In this document: positions 1 to 5,670 of the stretch, one piece after another | Layout of the letters: the number at the start of each line of letters is the position of its first letter | Numbering within the stretch: the first letter of the stretch is position 1 | Origin: DATKEG01 sp035544515 | Lineage (GTDB): Bacteria; Acidobacteriota; Vicinamibacteria; Fen-336 | Reading direction: 5' to 3' | DNA length: 14,591 bases | Assembly (NCBI GenBank): GCA_035544515.1 | Contig: DATKEG010000254.1 | Coordinates: 1-14,591 of the forward strand | Notes under the pieces: generated by a model | The model's database searches: none | What the model was told of the DNA's origin: nothing | What the model saw: only the letters and a program-made list of their open reading frames with translations | Position numbers and translations under genes: made by a program

Positions 1-678
1 CTGTTCCTCGATGCCGGCGGCGTGCTGGTGCACCCGAACTGGTCACGGGTGAGCGAGGCCCTCGCCCGGCACGGCCTCGAGGCCCCCGCCGCGGTGCTGG
101 AAGCGGCCGAGCCGCGGGCGAAGCGCGAGCTGGACGGTCCCGCGCGGCACCAGGCCAGCGACGACGATTCGCGCGGCTGGGTGTACTTCAACCTGGTGCT
201 GGCCCAGGCCGGGATCCCGCGGTCCGAGCGGACCGACGCCGCGCTCGGCGAGCTCCGCGCCTATCACAGCGAGCACAACCTGTGGGAGATCGTGCCGGCC
301 GAGGTGGCGCCCGCGCTGCGGAGCCTCCGTGAGCAAGGCCTGCGCCTCGTGGTCGTGTCGAACTCGAACGGCACGCTCAAGACGAAGATGCAGCGCCTCG
401 GCCTGGCACCGCTCGTGGACGTGCTCTTCGATTCCTACGAGGAAGGCGTCGAAAAGCCCGATCCCCGGTTCTTCCGGATCGCCCTCGACCGGTCCGGCGC
501 CGACCCCGCGACCACGGTCCACGTCGGCGACCTCTACAGCATCGACGTGGTGGGCGCGCGCGCGGCGGGACTGGGCGCGGTGCTGTTCGACACGGCCGGC
601 CTGTACCCCGACGCCGACTGTCCCCGCGTAACGAGCTTGACGGAGCTGAGCGAAGCGGTCCGCGCGGGCTCGCTGTAG
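1..678 (+). CDS. HAD-superfamily hydrolase, 5' end cut by window edge
   Basis: This is a haloacid-dehalogenase-like hydrolase, probably a small-molecule phosphatase of subfamily IA; the substrate is unknown. The frame is open from base 1, so the true start lies upstream; 225 residues are visible. HAD motif I is at the very start (LFLDAGGVLV, nucleophile Asp4 of the fragment), motif II is the SNSNG stretch (Ser120), motif III is Lys152 in EKPDPRFF, and motif IV is GDLYSID (Asp177, Asp182). A helical cap lies between motifs I and II. The position two after the nucleophile, usually the general-acid Asp in HAD phosphatases, is Gly here, as in other DxGG-type members, so the exact reaction is uncertain. 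An internal ATG at 22 would delete the catalytic Asp and is not the start. No partner gene is visible. Confidence 0.88.
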   Translation: MFLDAGGVLVHPNWSRVSEALARHGLEAPAAVLEAAEPRAKRELDGPARHQASDDDSRGWVYFNLVLAQAGIPRSERTDAALGELRAYHSEHNLWEIVPAEVAPALRSLREQGLRLVVVSNSNGTLKTKMQRLGLAPLVDVLFDSYEEGVEKPDPRFFRIALDRSGADPATTVHVGDLYSIDVVGARAAGLGAVLFDTAGLYPDADCPRVTSLTELSEAVRAGSL

Positions 679-1019
679 GGCCCCCGTGTCGGTTGGAAAC
701 GAGCACGATCGCGGCGACGCTTGGGTTGCCCGACCCCCTTGACCTCGCCTACGACGCGGTTCTGGCGGTCGCGGAAGCCGTGGTGGACGAGCGTCCGAGA
801 ACGCCGACCGGATTTTTTTAGCGACCTCGACAGTTTCGGACCCGGGTCGGTGCGTTGCGCGGCGGTCTTGCCTCGACGCTCGTTTCGAAACCCATGCGTG
901 GGCGATCCGTCGCCTCTCCCAGACGCGTCCCGGCGGCAGCCGTCGCGCGCGCTCACCGGTACCTCTCGCGGCGCGCGTGGGGCAGCGCAGGCCCCGGCCG
1001 GGAGCGCGAAATTCGCCGT
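679..1019. other. Intergenic gap without a recognisable gene
   Basis: No convincing gene is seen on either strand in the gap between the HAD gene and the HNH gene. The open frames crossing it have no start signal and no recognisable protein motif. A run of seven T at 813-819 follows a weak possible stem (TCCG at 794-797 with CGGA at 809-812), too short and too far from the HAD stop to call a terminator with confidence. The rest holds only short GC-rich inverted repeats of the kind expected by chance at this base composition. Confidence 0.5.
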
Positions 1020-1025
1020 GATACA
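1020..1025 (+). promoter_or_regulatory. Candidate -10 box for the HNH gene
   Basis: GATACA lies 8 bases before the ATG at 1034. If used, transcription would begin at about 1032-1034, giving a leaderless or nearly leaderless mRNA. No -35 box is visible at the right distance (997-1002 reads gccggg), so this is weak. Confidence 0.25.
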
Positions 1026-1033
1026 CAGGGCGT

Positions 1034-2200
1034 ATGAAGATCGACACCCTCGCTCGCGCGACCGCATTGGCCGATCAGGATCTCCTCGCCCGTATCCAGT
1101 CGCTCGCCGGCCGGGAGCGCGAGACCGCGGCCGAGCTGGTGGCCCATCTGGCCGCCCTCGACGCCCGGCCCGCCGTATACGCCGCCCAGGGCTACGGCTC
1201 CTTGTTCGGTTACTGCACCCAGGCCCTCGGGATGTCCGAAGACGCGGCCTGCAACCGCATCGAGGCCGCCCGCCTCTGCCGCCGCTTCCCGGTGATCGTC
1301 GACCTGCTCGGCTCGGGAAAGGTGACCCTCACCGCCGTCCGGCTCCTGAGGAAGCACCTCACACCGGAGAACCACGAGGCCGTCCTCGCCAGGGCCGGTG
1401 GCCGAAGCCGCCCCGAGTTGGAGGCGCTCGTCGCCGAGCTGGCGCCGCAGCCAGATGTCCCGGCCTCCGTACGCAAGCTCCCCACCTTCATGTCCACGAG
1501 GACCCCGGCCGCACTGCCCGCCCAGATTGCGACCGCGCCAGCCGGCGAGCCGGTGCGCGCGCCCGCTCCTTCGCCCGTGGCGCTCGCTCCGTCGCCTCGC
1601 CCGCTCGTCCGGGCCTCGGCGCCGGAGCGCTACCGGGTGCAATTCACCATCGGCCCGGAGACGCATCACAAGCTCCGACGCATCCAGGCGCTGCTCCGCC
1701 GCGAGATCCCGGACGGCGATCCCGGCGCGATCTTCGACCGCGCCCTCACCCTGCTGCTCGCGAAGGTCGAAAAGACCAGGCTGGCGGGGGCGGAAAGGCC
1801 GCGGCCGCGCCCGTCTATCCGTCCTGGAACGGATAAGGACGTCCGGAAAGACGGCCGCCCTTCGCGCCACATCCCGAGCGAGGTTAAACGCGCGGTCTGG
1901 CGCCGCGACGGTGGCCAGTGCGCCTTCGAATCGGCCACGGGAACGAGATGCACCGAGCGGGCGTTCCTGGAATTTCACCATGTCCAGCCCTACGCCCGAC
2001 AGGGACCGGCCACGGTCGCCAACATCTCTCTTCGATGTTGGAGGCATAACCAGCACGAGGCCGCGCTGGTCTTCGGGCCTCACGGCACCTCGACCGTTCG
2101 CGAAACGACGTCCTCGTGGATGCCGGCCGGATTCCGGACCGAGACCAGCAATTCGGCACCGGTCATCCGAGGAGGCGGATCGATGACGTGGCGGCAGTAG
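1034..2200 (+). CDS. HNH endonuclease-domain protein (DUF222-like architecture)
   Basis: The 388-residue protein is of the type with an alpha-helical N-terminal region (about 1-150), a Pro/Ala-rich linker (about 155-198), a second helical segment (200-250) and a C-terminal HNH nuclease domain. HNH residues seen are His315-His316 (LEFHHVQPY), Asn330 (ANISLRC) and His338-Asn339 (WRHN). Cys296, Cys306 and Cys335 flank the site. The family is known for DNA-nicking-type HNH folds, but the cellular role of these proteins is poorly understood; they are often multi-copy in soil bacteria. The start is the first ATG; upstream there is only a weak AGGG at 1027-1030, three bases from the ATG, so leaderless translation is possible. 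The roughly 40-residue tail after the HNH core has no recognised motif and may be read-through. It stands alone, with no partner gene. Confidence 0.85.
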   Translation: MKIDTLARATALADQDLLARIQSLAGRERETAAELVAHLAALDARPAVYAAQGYGSLFGYCTQALGMSEDAACNRIEAARLCRRFPVIVDLLGSGKVTLTAVRLLRKHLTPENHEAVLARAGGRSRPELEALVAELAPQPDVPASVRKLPTFMSTRTPAALPAQIATAPAGEPVRAPAPSPVALAPSPRPLVRASAPERYRVQFTIGPETHHKLRRIQALLRREIPDGDPGAIFDRALTLLLAKVEKTRLAGAERPRPRPSIRPGTDKDVRKDGRPSRHIPSEVKRAVWRRDGGQCAFESATGTRCTERAFLEFHHVQPYARQGPATVANISLRCWRHNQHEAALVFGPHGTSTVRETTSSWMPAGFRTETSNSAPVIRGGGSMTWRQ

Positions 2201-2436
2201 ACGCTTCGGCGACCACGCGTATGCCCGCGGCCTGAAGCCCGCATCCCGCCGTGCCCGTCAGCGAGACGCGGTTGCTGATGCGCCACAGGACCGCCTACGC
2301 GGCCACGCCCTCGTCGATCCGGTACAGCAGTTCCTAAGAACGGCTCAGGAACGTCTCACGAGCCGTCCCAGACAAACCGGTGCCGGCCGCTTTTCAGCAG
2401 CCGGCTCCTCAGACGTTGCATTTAAATGAGTTAGGT
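2201..2436. other. Non-coding stretch with clustered inverted repeats
   Basis: No gene is recognised between the HNH gene and the tRNA. It contains GTTCCT (2330-2335) with AGGAAC (2347-2352), ACGGCTC (2340-2346) with GAGCCGT (2360-2366), and a 9-pair stem at 2382-2405. The first two are interleaved and could be alternative pairings. A short frame ending TAA at about 2335 has no start or motif and is not called. Confidence 0.4.
2382..2405 (-). terminator. Hairpin downstream of tRNA-fMet, possible terminator
   Basis: GCCGGCCGC (2382-2390) and GCAGCCGGC (2397-2405) form a 9-pair stem with one G-U pair and a 6-base loop. It lies about 30 bases beyond the 3' end of the minus-strand tRNA. The following tail on that strand has only TTTG rather than a U-tract, so intrinsic termination is possible but not shown. 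Confidence 0.3.
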
Positions 2437-2513
<77 letters not shown>

Positions 2514-2527
2514 GCCGTTATGCAACC

Positions 2528-2557
2528 ACTCTACCAAGTGGGGCCGCGCACTGTCAA
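2528..2557 (-). promoter_or_regulatory. Promoter of tRNA-fMet
   Basis: On the minus strand a perfect -35 TTGACA (2557-2552) is followed after 18 bases by TAGAGT (2533-2528), which keeps the conserved T, A and last T of a sigma-70 -10 box. Transcription would start at about 2521, leaving a short leader of about 8 bases before the tRNA 5' end at 2513, a normal arrangement for a tRNA gene. Confidence 0.7.
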
Positions 2558-2662
2558 TAAGTGATAAACGACACGGCCCGTAGGAACAAAAGGGGGGAAA
2601 CGGGCGTCCATCCTGGTGAAGGCTGACCGCGGGCGGGTGGATCCCGCCGGAGAGGGGTCGAA

Positions 2663-2872
2663 ATGGCCACCATGATCGCCGCCGTCGACGCCCGGTGCCC
2701 GCTCTGCGGGTGCTCCATCCTGACCGTCGGCCGGGGCGGCCACGTCACGGCCGAAGACCTCCACCCCGTCCTGACGCGCCGCCATCGCGGCACGTCGAGC
2801 ATGGAAGGCTACATGCTCTGCGACGACTGCGGCGTGCTGGCCGAGCTGCCGCGCGACATGTCGCTGAACTAG
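2663..2872 (+). CDS. Small zinc-ribbon protein, function unknown
   Basis: This 69-residue protein has two CxxC knuckles, CPLCG near residue 12 and CDDCG near residue 53, which suggests one structural zinc site of the zinc-ribbon type. Between them is a polar segment (HVTAEDLHPVLTRRHRG); the C-terminus after the second knuckle is short. The start is supported by a strong SD, GGAGAGG at 2649-2655, seven bases before the ATG. A second in-frame ATG three codons later is less well placed. It is monocistronic, with no strong promoter recognised. The function is unknown; such proteins may bind nucleic acid or other proteins, but nothing here decides this. Confidence 0.78.
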   Translation: MATMIAAVDARCPLCGCSILTVGRGGHVTAEDLHPVLTRRHRGTSSMEGYMLCDDCGVLAELPRDMSLN

Positions 2873-2902
2873 GGGCGGCCGCCGCTTGGGTGCGCGCCGT
2901 CC

Positions 2903-2932
2903 CTTGACGCCGAGGGGCTCGCGGGAGCAGAC
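2903..2932 (+). promoter_or_regulatory. Weak candidate promoter for the basic protein
   Basis: TTGACG at 2903-2908 is followed after 18 bases by CAGACT (2927-2932). The -35 matches five of six; the -10 is poor (three of six). Position is sensible for the gene starting at 3004, but the support is weak. Confidence 0.25.
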
Positions 2933-3003
2933 TTCGCCCCATCAAGCCGCGGCCAGCCAAGGCGCTCGATTGCGCCGCCACCCTGCTTGTGGAGGTGAGA
3001 GAG

Positions 3004-3375
3004 ATGCAGGACGAGTTCAACCGCGATCCGTACGGTAGCGATTACGGGGAGCCCGCGACCGCGCCGCCGGCCCCCGCGTTCACGCCGACGCCCGCGGCCC
3101 CCGCGCGCTCGGGCGCCGGTGGCGGGGCCCGCAAGCGCAAGGCCGGAGCGAAAAAGAAGGCCGGAGCGAAGAAGAAGGCCGGCGGACGCAAGAAGACGGC
3201 CCGCAAGGCGGTCTCGGGCCGCAAGGCGAAGAAGAAGACGGGCGGACGCAAGGCGAAGGGACGCGCAAAGGCGAAGAAGTCCGCGCGCAAGTCCGGCAAG
3301 CGCCGCGCCGCGAAGAAGGGGGCCGGTCGCAAGGCCGCCGGTCGAAAGAAGACGAGCAGCCGCAAGAAGAAGTAG
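3004..3375 (+). CDS. Histone-H1-like / AlgP-like lysine-rich protein
   Basis: This 123-residue protein is in two parts. Residues 1-40 are acidic then Pro/Ala-rich (starting MQDEFNRDPYG). Residues 43-123 contain 43 Lys or Arg out of 81 and no acidic residue, in repeated units such as AGAKKK, GGRKK and AAGRKK. This resembles the tail of eukaryotic histone H1 and of bacterial AlgP/HctB-like proteins, which bind DNA without sequence preference; a nucleoid-associated role is inferred. The ATG at 3004 is chosen because GGAGG at 2991-2995 is eight bases upstream. An in-frame GTG at 2989 would sit on top of that SD and is rejected. Repetitive DNA makes the tail prone to length changes. Alternatives are an RNA-binding or ribosome-associated protein. 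Confidence 0.82.
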   Translation: MQDEFNRDPYGSDYGEPATAPPAPAFTPTPAAPARSGAGGGARKRKAGAKKKAGAKKKAGGRKKTARKAVSGRKAKKKTGGRKAKGRAKAKKSARKSGKRRAAKKGAGRKAAGRKKTSSRKKK

Positions 3376-3389
3376 CCGCCGTCGGCGAG

Positions 3390-3407
3390 CCGGCGTTCAG
3401 CCGCCGG
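3390..3407 (+). terminator. Hairpin just after the basic-protein gene
   Basis: CCGGCG (3390-3395) and CGCCGG (3402-3407) form a perfect 6-pair stem with a 6-base loop, 15 bases after the stop codon. There is no T-run, so it may act together with the next hairpin or only protect the 3' end. Confidence 0.35.
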
Positions 3408-3420
3408 AAGCGGTGGGTGC

Positions 3421-3445
3421 AAGGGGGGCGCGCGCGCGCCCCCTT
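3421..3445. terminator. Bidirectional terminator-like palindrome between convergent genes
   Basis: AAGGGGG (3421-3427) pairs with CCCCCTT (3439-3445) around an alternating GC core (3428-3438). It lies between two genes that end toward each other (stops at 3375 and 3453), the expected place for a shared terminator. No U-tract follows on either strand. The alternating GC core could also adopt left-handed DNA. Confidence 0.5.
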
Positions 3446-3452
3446 CTCCTCG

Positions 3453-4514
3453 TCAGCTCTCCGCGCCCCAGGGCAGGATCGCCGTCTTCAGTCCCCCGCC
3501 GCCCTGGCCCATGCGGCCGAGCACCTGCGGAAGGCTCTCCAGCGGGCCCTCGGCCGTGATGAACAGGTTGGGATCCACGTGCCCGTCCGAGATCAGCCGG
3601 AACGCCTTGCGGACGCTCTCCGGGGTGTGGTGGAAGGTGGACTTGATGGTCAGCTCCTGATAGTGGAGGCGCTGCGAGTCGATGCCGATCGAGGTGTCGG
3701 CCGGGCAGCCGCCGAAGAGCTGGACCACCCCCCCCTTGCGCACGGCGCGCACCGCCGCCTCGGAGGTCTGCGGCAGGCCCACCGCCTCGATCACCACGTC
3801 GGCGCCGCGCCCGTCGGGACTCTTGCGCCTCAGCGCCTCGGCGAGGTCTTCGCCCTCGCGGGCCAGCACCACGGACTCCGCGCCCATCTCCAGCGCCTTG
3901 TCCAGGCGCTGCCGCCGGCGCCCGGCCGCCACCACGTGCGCGCCGCGCATGCGCGCCAGGGTCACGAACATGAGCCCGATGGGGCCGGTTCCGATGACGG
4001 CCACGGACTGGCCGCGGCCGATCCAGCTCTCCTCGACGCCGCGGACGACGCAGGCCAGGGGCTCGACCATGGCCGCCTCGCGAAAGGTCACGCCCTCCTC
4101 GAGCGCCAGCAGGTTCTTCTTCACCACCCGCGCCGGGATGCGCGCGAACTCCGCGTACGCGCCGTTCCAGAAGAGGAGGTCGTCGCAGAGGTTCGACATC
4201 TCGTGGCGGCAGTAGTAGCACTCGCCGCAGGGCGCCGAGTTGGCCGCCACCACCGACGTGCCGGGATCGAGCGCCTCCACCCCCGGTCCCACCTCCTCGA
4301 CCACGCCGGCGATCTCGTGGCCGAAGACCGCGGGCGGCACGATCATCCTCGCGTGGTACCCGCGCCGGAACACCTTGACGTCGGTGCCGCAGGTGAGGGC
4401 CACCCGCGTGCGCAACAGCACGTCGCCGGGCTGGAGGCTCGGCACCGGGACCGTTTCGATGCGCACGTCCTCGCGGCCGTAGAGGACCGCGGCCTTCATC
4501 TTCTTGGGTGTCAA
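3453..4514 (-). CDS. Zinc-dependent medium-chain dehydrogenase (threonine/polyol dehydrogenase-like), distal gene of pair
   Basis: A 353-residue medium-chain dehydrogenase that would oxidise an alcohol, polyol or amino-alcohol; the substrate is unknown. Catalytic zinc ligands are Cys42 (LTCGTD), His66-Glu67 (FGHEIAG) and probably Glu151 (VEPLAC). The structural zinc lobe has Cys96, 99, 102 and 110. The Rossmann fold has GTGPIG at 175-180. At the end of the second beta strand the acidic residue typical of NAD users is replaced by Gly198 followed by three Arg, which suggests NADP. I chose TTG at 4514: GAGG at 4523-4526 is eight bases upstream and the upstream stop codon (4520-4522) lies between them, giving translational coupling. 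ATG at 4499 (five residues shorter, MKAAVLYG) is possible but has no SD. The chosen start makes both proteins 353 residues. Confidence 0.9.
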   Translation of the reverse strand: MTPKKMKAAVLYGREDVRIETVPVPSLQPGDVLLRTRVALTCGTDVKVFRRGYHARMIVPPAVFGHEIAGVVEEVGPGVEALDPGTSVVAANSAPCGECYYCRHEMSNLCDDLLFWNGAYAEFARIPARVVKKNLLALEEGVTFREAAMVEPLACVVRGVEESWIGRGQSVAVIGTGPIGLMFVTLARMRGAHVVAAGRRRQRLDKALEMGAESVVLAREGEDLAEALRRKSPDGRGADVVIEAVGLPQTSEAAVRAVRKGGVVQLFGGCPADTSIGIDSQRLHYQELTIKSTFHHTPESVRKAFRLISDGHVDPNLFITAEGPLESLPQVLGRMGQGGGGLKTAILPWGAES

Positions 4515-4519
4515 CAGGC

Positions 4520-5581
4520 TTACCTCGCTGTCTCTTCGGGGGGTACCTGCAGCACGACCTTCAGGACTCCGGGCGCCGGGTGGGAGGCCACGTCCACGGC
4601 CCGTGCCGCCTCGCGGAGCGGGAAGCGGTGGCTCACCAGCTCGCGCACGCGCACCTCGCGAGCGAACACGAGCCGGGCGGCCTCGTCCTGGACGTCCACC
4701 GATGCGCTGTAAGACGTCACGATCTCCTTTTCGGAGGCGCACAGGGCGCCCAGGTCCAGGCGCGCCGTCTCGCCGGGGGAGGTGGCGGCGAACACCATGA
4801 TACGACCGCCGGGGCGCGCGGAGTCAATCGCTTGATCGACCGCGGCCTGGCCCAGCGCGGCCAGGAAGACGCAATCGGCTCCCCGGCCGCCGGTGAGGGA
4901 ACGGACCTCGCGGACGACGTCGCCCGTCGCGTCGAGCGCCGCGCCCGCGCCCAGGCGTCCGGCCATCTCAAGCCGATCGGCCAGCGTGTCGGAGGCGACG
5001 ACGTCCGCCCCCGCCCAGCGGCAGATCTGGGTCAGGAGGAGCCCGATCGGCCCCTGCCCCACCACCAGGACGCTCTGGCCGCGCGAGACGCCCGCCCGGC
5101 GCACCGCCTTCAGGCAGGTATTGACCGGCTCGACGAAGGTGGCCTCCTCGGGCAGCACGCCGTCGGGCACGGGGATGGCCCCTCCGGCCACGATCCAGTC
5201 CCGAGCCTTGACATATTCGGCGAAGCCGCCGCCGGCCGGCTCGAAGCCCGCGGTCGTGCCGTTGCGCTTGTAGCCGGCGCACTGCGCGTAGAGTCCACGG
5301 GCGCAGTAGAAGCAGGCTCGGCAGGGCAGATGGTGGTGCAGGACGACGCGGTCGCCCTCGCGAAAGCGGCCGTACCGGGGGGCCCGGGCCACGCGGCCGG
5401 CGATCTCGTGCCCGAAGATGCGGGGGGCGGGCAGCAGCCCCTTCTGGATCTTCTTGATGTCGGTCCCGCACACCCCGCAGGCCTCCACGCGCACGAGCAT
5501 CTCGGTGGGGCCGGTCTCGGGCACCGGCACGTCCTCGACCCGCAGGTCGCCGGCGCCGCGGTACACGGCCGCCTGCATCAT
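4520..5581 (-). CDS. Zinc-dependent medium-chain dehydrogenase, proximal gene of pair
   Basis: A 353-residue paralogue of the next gene, with the same GroES-like catalytic domain and Rossmann fold. Catalytic zinc: Cys38 (GVCGTD), His58-Glu59 (FGHEIAG), Glu151 (VEPVN). Structural zinc: Cys87, 90, 93 and 101. The cofactor loop is GQGPIG (175-180) and Asp198 ends the second beta strand (VVASD), the usual sign of NAD preference. Family members include threonine, sorbitol and galactitol-phosphate dehydrogenases; the substrate cannot be chosen from sequence. ATG ATG at 5581 and 5578 have no SD. It is divergent from the response regulator gene, with 89 bases between starts, so both may be controlled from the same region. 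Confidence 0.9.
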   Translation of the reverse strand: MMQAAVYRGAGDLRVEDVPVPETGPTEMLVRVEACGVCGTDIKKIQKGLLPAPRIFGHEIAGRVARAPRYGRFREGDRVVLHHHLPCRACFYCARGLYAQCAGYKRNGTTAGFEPAGGGFAEYVKARDWIVAGGAIPVPDGVLPEEATFVEPVNTCLKAVRRAGVSRGQSVLVVGQGPIGLLLTQICRWAGADVVASDTLADRLEMAGRLGAGAALDATGDVVREVRSLTGGRGADCVFLAALGQAAVDQAIDSARPGGRIMVFAATSPGETARLDLGALCASEKEIVTSYSASVDVQDEAARLVFAREVRVRELVSHRFPLREAARAVDVASHPAPGVLKVVLQVPPEETAR

Positions 5582-5629
5582 GGTCGGCACAGGCGGCGAT
5601 GTTACTCCAAAGGCCCGCAACCGGTTCCG

Positions 5630-5659
5630 TTGACAGGGCATGGAGGGCGCGCTTACCAT
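5630..5659 (+). promoter_or_regulatory. Promoter of the HD-GYP response regulator
   Basis: A perfect -35 TTGACA (5630-5635), an 18-base spacer and TACCAT (5654-5659) match a sigma-70-type promoter. The predicted transcription start, about 5666, is only some five bases before the ATG at 5671, so the mRNA would have almost no leader. Confidence 0.65.
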
Positions 5660-5670
5660 CGAAACGCAAA

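Noticed and set aside
785..819. Intrinsic terminator for the HAD gene
   Set aside because: The T-run is real but the stem before it is only four pairs with an 11-base loop and it lies about 135 bases past the stop codon.
855..1037. A 60-codon frame that overlaps the HNH start by ATGA
   Set aside because: It has no SD, an Arg-rich product and no motif; the overlap is most likely chance.
1034..2200. HNH protein as part of a restriction or anti-phage system
   Set aside because: No methyltransferase, helicase or other defence partner is encoded next to it, and the DUF222-like architecture is commonly a stand-alone, multi-copy gene.
4500..4742. N-terminal extension of the distal dehydrogenase
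   Set aside because: The extra 80 or so residues overlap the upstream dehydrogenase and are Arg/Gly/Pro-rich; the conserved fold begins at MKAAVLYG.
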